A stretch of 9,547 bases of DNA, from the NCBI GenBank assembly GCA_002293265.1, contig DBCW01000026.1, positions 14,039 to 23,585 of the forward strand, read 5' to 3'. Origin of the DNA: Eggerthellales bacterium UBA948. Lineage in GTDB: Bacteria; Actinomycetota; Coriobacteriia; Coriobacteriales; UBA8131. Positions 1 through 6,835 of the stretch are shown here, piece after piece. The notes below the pieces were generated by a model. It saw only the letters and a program-made list of their open reading frames with translations. It was not told where the DNA came from and did not search any database. The position numbers were made by a program, and so were the translations under genes. Positions within the stretch are counted from its first letter, which is position 1. Each line of letters starts with the position of its first letter.

Positions 1-81
1 AGAGCGGGAATGAAACCTCTGCGCTAAACACTAATTTACCGTTGCCTTTGTTCCCCTTTATTACTACCTAATCAACAATAA

Positions 82-120
82 AACCGGGGCTTCTCGTTGC
101 GTGCTTGAGAAGACCCGGTT
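82..120 (-). terminator. Intrinsic terminator of the MFS transporter gene
   Basis: Read on the minus strand, a strong hairpin begins 22 bases after the transporter stop codon. The arms 82-95 and 107-120 pair at 13 of 14 positions (AACCGGG with CCCGGTT, one mismatch at 89/113, then CTTCTC with GAGAAG) around an 11-base loop. The minus-strand transcript then continues with a T-rich tail (TTTTATTGTTGATT). A long GC-rich stem followed by a T-rich tract is the standard rho-independent form. It should end the single-gene MFS transcript. Positions 1-81 beyond it hold nothing I can support as a gene. Confidence 0.85.
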
Positions 121-142
121 AAATCGTCGGTATATTTTGGAT

Positions 143-1387
143 TTATTTCTTGGCGGTATCTTTGTCCCACAGTTTGTTGAACACGAATACGTCAGCTAAG
201 GCGATTGCGCTTAGGACTAAGATCACTGCAAAGACTACAAAACGCTCTCCACCAACTGCAGCCGCTACAATAATGTTGATGAAGGAGCCTATGGCTATCG
301 AAAGGTTTACTACCGATAGGTTGAAAGGATATTTTTTGGCTCCATAGCGTTGACGCGCAAAGGCTGATGCGATTACCGGAACTCCTCCATATGCAAAACC
401 GCAGAGCAAGGCTCCGGGAACATAGAGTATTGCAATGCCGGTTACGTAGGCAGCAACAATGAGTGCCATAGCACATACTGCTACAGCTGCGTCTACAAGC
501 ATGGTAACTTTGATGTTGGTCTTGTCAAATAGAATGCCTAAGATGATGCGTGCGCCGCCGTTAAATGTTGCTATCAAGCCTACTAACAGAGAGGCAAAAC
601 CCTCGTCTATGCCAAGAAATGTTGCGTCGCTTGCTGCGTTTCCGATAGTTGCAAGACCGACGGCAATTACAATAACCGCCCATACATAGTAGATGTAAAA
701 GATTGGTGTTTTGAAAATGTTGTCGTTTTCTCCGGCTTCGTTTCCACCGGTGCCTACTTTTTCCGGTGCCATTAAGGCTACTACGTTAGCCGGTGGCTGC
801 TTTAGTGTAAAGGCAAGCAGCAAAGTGAGTATGCCCACAACAATACCCAATACTATGAGCACCATACTCATACCACCGAGTAAGGGGCGAATCATCAGCG
901 CAATGTTGCCAAAGATCAGACTGGAAACGCCAAAACCCAGCATGAGAACACCGGAGGAAAATCCTACTTTATCCGGGAACCAAACATTTGTTGTGGAGAC
1001 GATTGTGTTGTAACCAATGCCAACACCGGCTCCTCCGCAAGCTCCGTAGAAAATGTAGAGCATCATTGTGTCGCCGGATATCGGCGCGGTAAGTCCGGTA
1101 CCGCAAAACCCAATGGCAAACATGGCTGCACATACTATGAGAGCGCCACGGACACCGGCTTTTCCCACTATTAATGAGCCAACCAATGATCCGACACAAA
1201 ACGTTATCATCATGATGTTAAAAGTGAGCGAAATATTTCCTGTGAGTGCAAAGTCTTGCGTCATCGGTTTTGCAAACATCGAAAATGCATATATGAGTCC
1301 TAAAAACAAAAGAACTCCGGTGGAAAGTATCAGATATAGCGTTCTCTTGCTTTTTATCTGCTCAACGGTCATTTGCGTTTCGGGCAT
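143..1387 (-). CDS. MFS transporter, OFA (oxalate/formate antiporter-like) family
   Basis: A 414-residue integral membrane protein with the length and hydrophobic pattern of a 12-helix major facilitator transporter. The first helix region (LLFLGLIYAFSMFAKPMTQDF) and the WFPDKVGFSSGVLMLGFGVSSLIFG segment in its middle part match the OFA layout, where a 'WFP-K-G-A-G' loop follows helix 4. A hydrophilic stretch near residues 205-225 (charged, Gly/Asn-rich) is the usual central loop between the two six-helix halves. Family members exchange small carboxylates such as oxalate and formate, but many paralogues have unknown substrates and nothing here identifies the cargo. The ATG start is fixed by an excellent ribosome binding site, AGGAGGAGG at 1392-1400. 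The gene stands alone, with its own promoter and terminator, so its job is probably unrelated to the upstream operon. Confidence 0.85.
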   Translation of the reverse strand: MPETQMTVEQIKSKRTLYLILSTGVLLFLGLIYAFSMFAKPMTQDFALTGNISLTFNIMMITFCVGSLVGSLIVGKAGVRGALIVCAAMFAIGFCGTGLTAPISGDTMMLYIFYGACGGAGVGIGYNTIVSTTNVWFPDKVGFSSGVLMLGFGVSSLIFGNIALMIRPLLGGMSMVLIVLGIVVGILTLLLAFTLKQPPANVVALMAPEKVGTGGNEAGENDNIFKTPIFYIYYVWAVIVIAVGLATIGNAASDATFLGIDEGFASLLVGLIATFNGGARIILGILFDKTNIKVTMLVDAAVAVCAMALIVAAYVTGIAILYVPGALLCGFAYGGVPVIASAFARQRYGAKKYPFNLSVVNLSIAIGSFINIIVAAAVGGERFVVFAVILVLSAIALADVFVFNKLWDKDTAKK

Positions 1388-1538
1388 GAAGCCTCCTCCT
1401 TTTGTTTACTTTCGGCGGTTCGACTGACCAACTATCTGGTATGGGAATAGCCACACTCGTAGACCTACCGATCCTCCAACAAGCCATCGGCTTACTGAAT
1501 CTCCTATTACCTCTCTCGAATTTTTGCTAGACAACACT

Positions 1539-1567
1539 ATCATATTTTTTCCTATATTCTCGTTCAA
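1539..1567 (-). promoter_or_regulatory. Candidate sigma-70-type promoter for the MFS gene
   Basis: On the minus strand a -35 element TTGAAC (1562-1567; four of six consensus bases) is followed by exactly 17 bases and then a -10 element TATGAT (1539-1544; five of six). Transcription would start near 1532, giving a leader of about 145 bases before the ATG at 1387. The optimal spacing and AT-rich surroundings support it, and the gene otherwise lacks an obvious promoter. The call is by eye only. Confidence 0.55.
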
Positions 1568-1572
1568 ATATA
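1553..1572. promoter_or_regulatory. Inverted repeat TATATT-N8-AATATA over the -35 element
   Basis: A perfect 6-base inverted repeat with an 8-base spacer, centred near -30 relative to the inferred start site of the MFS gene. It overlaps the -35 hexamer, so a protein bound here would block RNA polymerase; it is therefore a candidate repressor operator. The arms are AT-only, so chance occurrence in AT-rich promoter DNA is quite possible. Confidence 0.3.
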
Positions 1573-1578
1573 GTGAGA

Positions 1579-1601
1579 TTCTTGATTTCAGCTTGCAAGA
1601 A
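1579..1601. promoter_or_regulatory. Inverted repeat TTCTTG-N11-CAAGAA upstream of the MFS promoter
   Basis: A second perfect 6-base inverted repeat, with an 11-base spacer that ends in a shorter palindrome (CTTGCAAG at 1592-1599). Its centre lies near -58 relative to the inferred start site, a typical place for an activator that contacts RNA polymerase. No regulator gene is in the window, so the binding protein is unknown and the assignment is tentative. Confidence 0.3.
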
Positions 1602-1635
1602 CGAGTGTAGTTTATAAAATCAACCTCCGAATACA

Positions 1636-1663
1636 ACGTGAGTTATAAAAATAGCCCTCACGT
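1636..1663 (-). terminator. Possible weak terminator after the cysteine desulfurase operon
   Basis: A perfect 7-base stem (ACGTGAG at 1636-1642 with CTCACGT at 1657-1663) encloses a 14-base AT-rich loop. On the minus strand it is followed by TTGTATT. It lies about 95 bases past the desulfurase stop codon. The stem is short and the T tract is interrupted, so termination would be partial at best and some readthrough into the MFS gene is possible. No better candidate was found in the gap. Confidence 0.35.
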
Positions 1664-1757
1664 CTGACGCTACGCAAGTAAATATCTATCAAGCTTAAAG
1701 TGTTTAGCCTTCAAGACCAAAGCGCGTGGGTCTTACTCCTCGCCCGGGGTTTGAATA

Positions 1758-3005
1758 CTAAATGAGCTTTGCTAATGCTGCTAAAAAGGAATCGACATCC
1801 TCGCACGTGTTTTCTCTTCCGAGTGAGACCCTGAGCACACTGTACGCCTCATCTCTTGGAACCCCAATCGCGCTTAGTACGTGGCTGGGATCAAGCGATG
1901 CACTTGAGCATGCAGATCCACCGGATACTGCAAAGCCGGCATCATCGAGCTTAAGTATCATGGTCTCAGATTCGTGCCCGGGAACTACGAAAGAAAGCAT
2001 GTGTGGAAGGTGTGCAGGGGTTTGTGTATTGTCCGGATCGTTGTTGTGGATTCCCGCCGAAGCGACAGTGACAGAGGGGGTTTCGGAGATGGTAGAGGGA
2101 TGCGTGGGGGTGGCAGCAGGGGTAATATCAATTGTTAGGGATATGCCTTTACCCAGGCTCTTTAGACCTATAGCCAGGCGATCGCGCAGTGCAGTAAGCC
2201 TTTTTGTTTCTTGCTCGCGTTCCTTGCAGGCAAGCTCTAGCGCTGTGGCAAAACCTACTGCACCGGCAACGTTTTGAGTGCCGCTTCTTCTATCCCCCTC
2301 CTGTCTGCCTCCAAGTTGCGTTGCTGTAAATGGAGTCAGCCGCTTTAAATAAAAAGCTCCGACACCTTTTGGCCCTCCGAGTTTATGGGCGCTAAAGCTG
2401 GCGGAATCGATGTCAAGGTCACGCACATCAAAAGCCACTTTGCCCAATGCTTGAACGGCATCCGTATGAAATAAAACTCCTCTTGAATGTGCAATTTCAG
2501 CCAGCTCTGAGATAGGCTGAATGGTTCCGATCTCATTTTGTGCCATCAGTACCGTGGCTAAAACGGTGTCATTACGCAGGGTCCCAGCAAAACTATCCAC
2601 TTTAATAAACCCGTCGCGCGACGGTTTAACAGAACTGGTCTCGTATCCATTGCGTTTTAGTGCAATCACCGGTCGCCCTACCGCATGATGTTCAAATGCG
2701 CTTCTAACTATGTGATTGCCACCTTTGTCGATGCCTTTCTTTTGACGCACTGCCAAAACAATACCGGCGATAAGGGCGTTATTGGATTCTGTACCTCCGG
2801 AGGTGAATACCAGCTCAGTTGGGCTGGCTCCAATAAGAGAGGCTATTTTCTCGCGCGCATTATCCAGCGCGCGTCTAGCCACCTTGCCCTCAGAATAAAG
2901 TGCATTCGCATTGCCATATTCCCCAGTCATCCAAGGCAACATCGCATCAAGTACTTCCGGGCGCAATGGAGATGTTGCTGCATAGTCCAGATAAACGCGC
3001 TTCAC
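1758..3005 (-). CDS. Cysteine desulfurase (IscS/NifS group I) with an extra internal loop
   Basis: A PLP enzyme of 415 residues that takes sulfur from L-cysteine as an enzyme-bound persulfide, for iron-sulfur clusters, thiolated tRNA and similar uses. The N-terminus (VYLDYAATSPLRPEVLDAM) is typical. Visible key residues are the His pair at 106-107 (EHHAV), Asn157 (QNEIG), Asp182 and Gln185 (TDAVQ), the PLP lysine Lys208 (SAHKLGGPKG) and the catalytic Cys366 (SGGSACSSASLDPSHVL), all in group I arrangement. Residues about 295-332 form a Pro/Thr/Ser-rich segment with no counterpart in ordinary IscS; a dispersed repeat lies inside it. Start is GTG with AGAGGT just upstream, 15 bases after rpe, so it is probably the last gene of the operon. 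No scaffold protein (IscU/NifU) or MnmA gene is adjacent, so the sulfur acceptor is not shown. Confidence 0.93.
   Translation of the reverse strand: MKRVYLDYAATSPLRPEVLDAMLPWMTGEYGNANALYSEGKVARRALDNAREKIASLIGASPTELVFTSGGTESNNALIAGIVLAVRQKKGIDKGGNHIVRSAFEHHAVGRPVIALKRNGYETSSVKPSRDGFIKVDSFAGTLRNDTVLATVLMAQNEIGTIQPISELAEIAHSRGVLFHTDAVQALGKVAFDVRDLDIDSASFSAHKLGGPKGVGAFYLKRLTPFTATQLGGRQEGDRRSGTQNVAGAVGFATALELACKEREQETKRLTALRDRLAIGLKSLGKGISLTIDITPAATPTHPSTISETPSVTVASAGIHNNDPDNTQTPAHLPHMLSFVVPGHESETMILKLDDAGFAVSGGSACSSASLDPSHVLSAIGVPRDEAYSVLRVSLGRENTCEDVDSFLAALAKLI
2046..2083 (+). repeat. Dispersed repeat, copy A (inside the cysteine desulfurase gene)
   Basis: Positions 2046-2070 are identical over 25 bases to the reverse complement of 7270-7294; the centre reads GATTCCCGCCGAAGCGACAG. 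Similarity continues to about 2083 through ACAG, a G run and TTT, with one substitution and one indel against copy B. Flanking DNA from about 2010 to 2122 is also G-rich on the plus strand. It includes degraded resemblances such as GTGTGCAGGGGTTTGTG at 2010-2026. The copy runs opposite to the gene's reading direction and encodes residues 308-320 (TPSVTVASAGIH region). Codon boundaries fall at the same points of the core as in copy B. Confidence 0.85.
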
Positions 3006-3020
3006 AGCTGACCTCTTGAC

Positions 3021-3752
3021 CTAATTTCTCGCGGCTGCTCTAATATCAGTCATCGCTGCAATTGGATCGGCAGCGGCAAAGATGGCGTTACCGGCAACGA
3101 GCATATCGGCACCTTTAGCAACTACCAACGCAGCGGTCTTAGCGTTAATGCCGCCGTCAACTTCGATAATCGGATTCACATTTTTGGCTTTTGCCATTTC
3201 TATCAGTTGCTCTATCTTGTCAAGGCTGTCCTCAATAAAGCTCTGCCCGCCAAAACCCGGGTGCACGCTCATCACCAAAACCAAATCCACACTGGTGATG
3301 AACGGGTCTATTGCAGAAGCAGGAGTGCCCGGATTTAAGGAAATACCTGCCATAGCACCGTGAGCGTGGATACGATCTATCAAAATCCTAATCTCGTGGG
3401 GATCATCAACTTGCTCGATAGAAGGCGATGCCCCTGCAGCTGACGCGCCGCGCGCCGGACCATTGCCGTTCTCGACATGTATAGTCACCATATCTGCTCC
3501 GGCCACCAAAAATGAGTCCAGCTGGTCAGCTGTATTGGAGATCATCAGGTGTACATCCAGTTTTATATTTGTTATTTTTTTTAGCGCTTTAATTACCGGT
3601 GAACCTATGGTTAAGTTGGGTACAAAATGCCCATCCATGACGTCAACGTGCAACCACTCCGGACAACCTTCTTCGATCATGCGCACGTCGCGCTCTAAAT
3701 TACAAAAATCTGCCGATAAAAGCGACGGCGCTATTTGAACTTTCCCAAACAC
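3021..3752 (-). CDS. rpe: Ribulose-phosphate 3-epimerase
   Basis: A TIM-barrel enzyme of 243 residues interconverting D-ribulose 5-phosphate and D-xylulose 5-phosphate in the pentose phosphate pathway. The family signature is clear: APSLLSADF near the N-terminus, the metal and catalytic residues His35 and Asp37 (LHVDVMDGHFVPNLTIG), His68 (LDVHLM), Asp199 (IIEVDGGIN) and the GFGGQSF phosphate-binding loop at 167-173. It is about 20 residues longer than usual because residues about 95-117, after TIHVE, form a Gly/Ala/Ser-rich extra segment before the helix PHEIRILIDRIHAHG. Start is GTG, forced by an in-frame stop three codons upstream. The ribosome binding site is weak (GGGA 11 bases upstream). 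gpsA ends 14 bases upstream, so translational coupling is plausible. Confidence 0.95.
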   Translation of the reverse strand: MFGKVQIAPSLLSADFCNLERDVRMIEEGCPEWLHVDVMDGHFVPNLTIGSPVIKALKKITNIKLDVHLMISNTADQLDSFLVAGADMVTIHVENGNGPARGASAAGASPSIEQVDDPHEIRILIDRIHAHGAMAGISLNPGTPASAIDPFITSVDLVLVMSVHPGFGGQSFIEDSLDKIEQLIEMAKAKNVNPIIEVDGGINAKTAALVVAKGADMLVAGNAIFAAADPIAAMTDIRAAARN

Positions 3753-3766
3753 AAAATCACTAATCC

Positions 3767-4762
3767 CTAATAAAACTCCGGTTTGAATGATCTTTCCAAT
3801 AGTAAGGCTATTGCCTCGTCTGTCGATAGTTTATCCCAAACTATGCTTCGCATCACCATACTTATCGGCATTTCTACGCCATGCACTTTTGCCAGATCTG
3901 TAACTGTTTTGCAGGCTAATGCCCCTTCAACCACCATGTGCGTGCGCTCCTGGTAAGCCTCCAACGATCCACCGGCAGCAAGCTCAAGCCCAAAAGAGCG
4001 ATTTCTGGAATGTGGAGAATAACAGGTGGCGATAAGGTCTCCCATGCCGGCAAGACCCATACATGTAATAGGATCGCCACCAAGCTTGATAACCAGACGG
4101 CTAATCTCAGCAAGCCCGCGCGTCATTAGCATTGCCGCGGTATTGTCACCAAATCCAAGGCCGGAGGCTAAGCCGCAAGCTATAGCAAAGATGTTCTTTG
4201 CTGCACCATTAAGTTGCACGCCCACCACATCGTTAGAGGTGTAAACACGAAAAGACTGTGTGGCAAATAGTTGTTGAAAAGTACGTGCAGTGTCTTCAGA
4301 TATTGAGGCCACAACTGTAGCCGAAGGAATACCTTTGGCAACTTCTTCAGCATGATTAGGGCCGGAAAGCACAGCCAGCCTTTCGGGTGATCCAAGCTTC
4401 TCTCCTAATACATCCAGCAACAGCGATCCTGAGACACCTTCGACTCCTTTAGACAGCAGTACCAGCGGCACCCTGCTGTCAAAAAGCGGTGCTATTTGCT
4501 CTGCCATCCCAGCCACCACCGAAGATGGCGTGACCAAAACGACTGCCTCGGTGTTTTCAAGACACACAGAAAGGTCATTTGTCGCACTTACAGTGGGCGA
4601 AAACTTGAGATCTGTCAGATAACGAGTATTGCGATGTTCGCTGTTCATGGCCTGGATGAGCTCAGCGTTTCGCGCCCAAAGACTAACATTCAGACCCTTC
4701 TCGCCAAGCATCCAAGCAATTGCACTGCCCCATGAGCCTGCTCCAACAACTGATATTTTCAC
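3767..4762 (-). CDS. gpsA: Glycerol-3-phosphate dehydrogenase [NAD(P)+]
   Basis: A cytosolic enzyme of 331 residues that reduces dihydroxyacetone phosphate to sn-glycerol 3-phosphate, the backbone of phospholipids. The N-terminal Rossmann fold shows GAGSWG at 7-12. LLSKGVEG (Lys106) and the conserved NGAAKNIFAIACGLASGLGFGDN block (Lys189) carry the active-site lysines. TRGLAEI, GLAGMGDLIATC and the SRNRSFG arginine motif follow in normal order. Length is normal and no residue is missing. The GTG start has a good ribosome binding site, GGGAGG 7 bases upstream. It follows plsY by 22 bases, and its product is the direct substrate of PlsY, so the pair forms a small pathway module. Confidence 0.97.
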   Translation of the reverse strand: MKISVVGAGSWGSAIAWMLGEKGLNVSLWARNAELIQAMNSEHRNTRYLTDLKFSPTVSATNDLSVCLENTEAVVLVTPSSVVAGMAEQIAPLFDSRVPLVLLSKGVEGVSGSLLLDVLGEKLGSPERLAVLSGPNHAEEVAKGIPSATVVASISEDTARTFQQLFATQSFRVYTSNDVVGVQLNGAAKNIFAIACGLASGLGFGDNTAAMLMTRGLAEISRLVIKLGGDPITCMGLAGMGDLIATCYSPHSRNRSFGLELAAGGSLEAYQERTHMVVEGALACKTVTDLAKVHGVEMPISMVMRSIVWDKLSTDEAIALLLERSFKPEFY

Positions 4763-4784
4763 GATTTATCCTCCCGGATGTTAT

Positions 4785-5489
4785 CTAACAATTCTTGTTG
4801 CCGATCTTGGACTCTGTGCCATCAAGCAAACGCTTAATATTGCCTCGATGCGCCCAGATCACCACTGCAGCCACAATGACACATAAAATTATCGCGTATA
4901 GGTTACCCCAAAACAGCCAAAGTCCGATGAACGGACAAGCAAAGGCGGCGGCAATTGAGCCAACAGAAACACGACGAGTTGCCACTACCAAGATGACAAA
5001 AAGGGCTATCTCTATGCAAAACGCAATAATGCCAAACGAAAAGAGCAAGCAACCAACAGCAACCGCAATGCCTTTTCCACCTTTAAATTTAAGCCATGGA
5101 GAAAATATATGTCCAAGAATGCAACCAACAAACGCCGTGATCATTGCGTTTTGCAAACTGTGTTCAGGCAACTTGCCAACAACTGCAGCGCCGAGACCAT
5201 TCAAGGTAGTCGCAGCAAGTGCTCCAAAATCTGCAGCGTTAGATGTTGCTATTTGAAAGATAAGCATGCCCAATACTCCGGACAATATGCCTTTGCCAAA
5301 GTCGAGCAAAAACACTGCTCCGCCGCCTATTTTGCCTAATGAGCGCATAGCGTTGGTCGTACCGATATTGCCCGATCCGTGCTCACGAATATCGGTGCGA
5401 AAAAAGACTTTAGAGATTACAAGACCCCAGGGCACGGAGCCTAAAAGAAAGCTAACAGCAAAGATCACTAGCATATAGTAGTCAAACAT
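4785..5489 (-). CDS. plsY: Glycerol-3-phosphate acyltransferase PlsY
   Basis: A polytopic membrane enzyme of 234 residues that transfers an acyl group from acyl-phosphate to glycerol 3-phosphate, giving lysophosphatidic acid. All three conserved cytoplasmic motifs are visible: GSVPWGLV with REHGSGNIGTTNAMRSLG (35-52), FKGGKGIAVAVG (135-146) and the C-terminal HRGNIKRLLDGTE (214-226). Several hydrophobic segments fit the usual membrane topology. The protein is some 25-30 residues longer than E. coli PlsY; the extra length is mainly a loop around residues 80-112. Acyl-phosphate would come from PlsX, which is not in the window. The ATG start is 5 bases after the der stop codon, and its likely ribosome binding site (AAGAAGGA) overlaps the end of der, so the two are probably coupled. 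Confidence 0.96.
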   Translation of the reverse strand: MFDYYMLVIFAVSFLLGSVPWGLVISKVFFRTDIREHGSGNIGTTNAMRSLGKIGGGAVFLLDFGKGILSGVLGMLIFQIATSNAADFGALAATTLNGLGAAVVGKLPEHSLQNAMITAFVGCILGHIFSPWLKFKGGKGIAVAVGCLLFSFGIIAFCIEIALFVILVVATRRVSVGSIAAAFACPFIGLWLFWGNLYAIILCVIVAAVVIWAHRGNIKRLLDGTESKIGNKNC

Positions 5490-5494
5490 GCAGC

Positions 5495-6808
5495 TTAATC
5501 CTTCTTTTTAAATCGCAGGGTTATTGGCGTGCCTTCCAGTGGAAACTCCTCGCGCATACGGTTTTCCAAATAACGCTTAAACGGATCATCGATAATATGC
5601 GGATGATTGGCAAACATTGTAAACTGCGGCGGACGTGTTTTTGTTTGCGTAACATAATGGATGCGCAGCCGCAGTTTTCCGCGCACAACGGTGTGTCCAA
5701 AATCTCTGATTCCGGTAAGGAAGTTATTTAGCTTAGGTGTGCTAATTGTTGCAGAGTAGTTGGCATAAACCTTGTCGATAGTACCCCAAATACGGTGCAC
5801 ACTGCGTCCGGTCAAAGCACTTATGGCAATCACAGGCGCAAAGGAGACAAACGGCAAACGATCCTCTATCTGCTCGCGCAAGGCCTCGCGCTGCTCCGGA
5901 TCATCCAGTAAGTCCCACTTGTTGAGAAGTACAATCAGCGCACAACCTCGCTCGTGGGCGAGCCCGGCAACGCGTTGGTCTTGGTCGGTGAGCCCAAGGG
6001 TCGAATCTATCATCAACAGCGCTACATCTGCGCGATCTATCGCCCTGAGCGCACGCACGAATCCATAATACTCCACACTGTCATCTATTTGCGATTTGCG
6101 CCTGATACCGGCGGTATCAATGATGCGATATTTTATGCCTTCACGCTCAATTATCGTGTCAACTGCATCTCGCGTAGTGCCGGCAACGTCGCTTACTATA
6201 GAGCGTTCCTTGCCCACCAAACGATTTGTAAGCGAAGATTTGCCGGCATTAGGACGCCCGATAATAGCAATGTTAATGCTTTGAGTATCCTCTTCCTCTT
6301 CTACGACTTCCGGCGGCAACAGCGCTACTAATTCATCAAGCATATCACCCGTACCGTGCCCGTGAACGCTGGATATCGGCCACGGATCGCCCAGCCCCAG
6401 ATTGTAAAACTCCCAAAGCTGGTCTTCTTTAGCCGGGTTGTCCATTTTGTTTACCACCAAGACCACAGGACGCTTAGAGCGCTTGATGAGCCGAGCAACC
6501 TCCACATCATCAGCTGTCACCCCGCTGTGGGAATCTACCATAAAGATGATAGCATCGGCTTCTTCGGTCGCCAGCAATGCTTGATTGCGAATGGAACCTT
6601 GAAACTGATCTTCTGCGGCCATCTCGATGCCACCGGTGTCGATGAGCGTAAAATAGCGACCGTTCCAGTCCGCACGATGATACGAACGGTCACGCGTTAC
6701 GCCACGTTGCTCATGCACAATGGCATCTTTACTTAAAGCTATGCGATTTACAAGAGTGGACTTGCCAACATTAGGTCGGCCGACCACCGCAACTATCGGT
6801 AATGTCAC
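5495..6808 (-). CDS. der: Ribosome biogenesis GTPase Der (EngA)
   Basis: A 437-residue tandem GTPase that assists late assembly of the 50S ribosomal subunit; essential in most bacteria tested. Two complete G domains are present. The first has GRPNVGKS at 10-17, DTGG at 57-60 and NKMD at 120-123. The second has GRPNAGKS at 184-191, DTAG at 231-234 and NKWD at 296-299. An acidic linker (EVVEEEEDTQ) joins them, and the C-terminal KH-like domain begins near residue 350 (KLNNFL, FGHTVVRGKLRLRIHYVTQTKTRPPQF) and ends with the basic tail KKKD. Length and motif order are entirely normal. The GTG start has GGAGGA immediately upstream, 27 bases after the DUF512 gene. Confidence 0.98.
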   Translation of the reverse strand: MTLPIVAVVGRPNVGKSTLVNRIALSKDAIVHEQRGVTRDRSYHRADWNGRYFTLIDTGGIEMAAEDQFQGSIRNQALLATEEADAIIFMVDSHSGVTADDVEVARLIKRSKRPVVLVVNKMDNPAKEDQLWEFYNLGLGDPWPISSVHGHGTGDMLDELVALLPPEVVEEEEDTQSINIAIIGRPNAGKSSLTNRLVGKERSIVSDVAGTTRDAVDTIIEREGIKYRIIDTAGIRRKSQIDDSVEYYGFVRALRAIDRADVALLMIDSTLGLTDQDQRVAGLAHERGCALIVLLNKWDLLDDPEQREALREQIEDRLPFVSFAPVIAISALTGRSVHRIWGTIDKVYANYSATISTPKLNNFLTGIRDFGHTVVRGKLRLRIHYVTQTKTRPPQFTMFANHPHIIDDPFKRYLENRMREEFPLEGTPITLRFKKKD

Positions 6809-6835
6809 GATCCTCCAAAAAGTGATTATTCAAGA

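Larger units (their letters stand above)
1388..1757 (-). other. 370-base non-coding region between cysteine desulfurase and MFS genes
   Basis: This gap separates the end of the seven-gene operon from the transporter gene. It holds a possible weak terminator (1636-1663), two inverted repeats (1553-1572 and 1579-1601), a sigma-70-like promoter (1539-1567) and then a leader of about 145 bases before the transporter ATG. The leader contains a small perfect hairpin (AAGCC with GGCTT at 1481-1493) and ends with the strong ribosome binding site. I saw no recognisable riboswitch or T-box signature. A 76-codon open frame within it has no ribosome binding site or family resemblance, and I do not call it a gene. 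Confidence 0.6.

Noticed and set aside
1..31. Possible start of another minus-strand gene (GTG at 29-31, frame open to the left edge)
   Set aside because: Only ten codons are visible, with no convincing ribosome binding site; not supportable.
1453..1608. 8-base inverted repeat ACACTCGT / ACGAGTGT about 150 bases apart around the MFS promoter
   Set aside because: An 8-base match in a 370-base region is expected about once by chance, and no further structure supports it.
1406..1636. A 76-codon minus-strand open frame between the desulfurase and MFS genes
   Set aside because: No ribosome binding site, no recognisable fold or family, and it overlaps the promoter and both inverted repeats; more likely chance in non-coding DNA.
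1713..1734. Inverted repeat AAGACC / GGTCTT just after the desulfurase stop, as a terminator
   Set aside because: Six-base stem with a 10-base loop and no T tract on either strand; does not fit an intrinsic terminator.
1762..2277. A 171-codon plus-strand open frame opposite the desulfurase gene
   Set aside because: It is the mirror of a strong, fully conserved enzyme gene, and its low-complexity part comes from the repeat; no independent evidence for expression.
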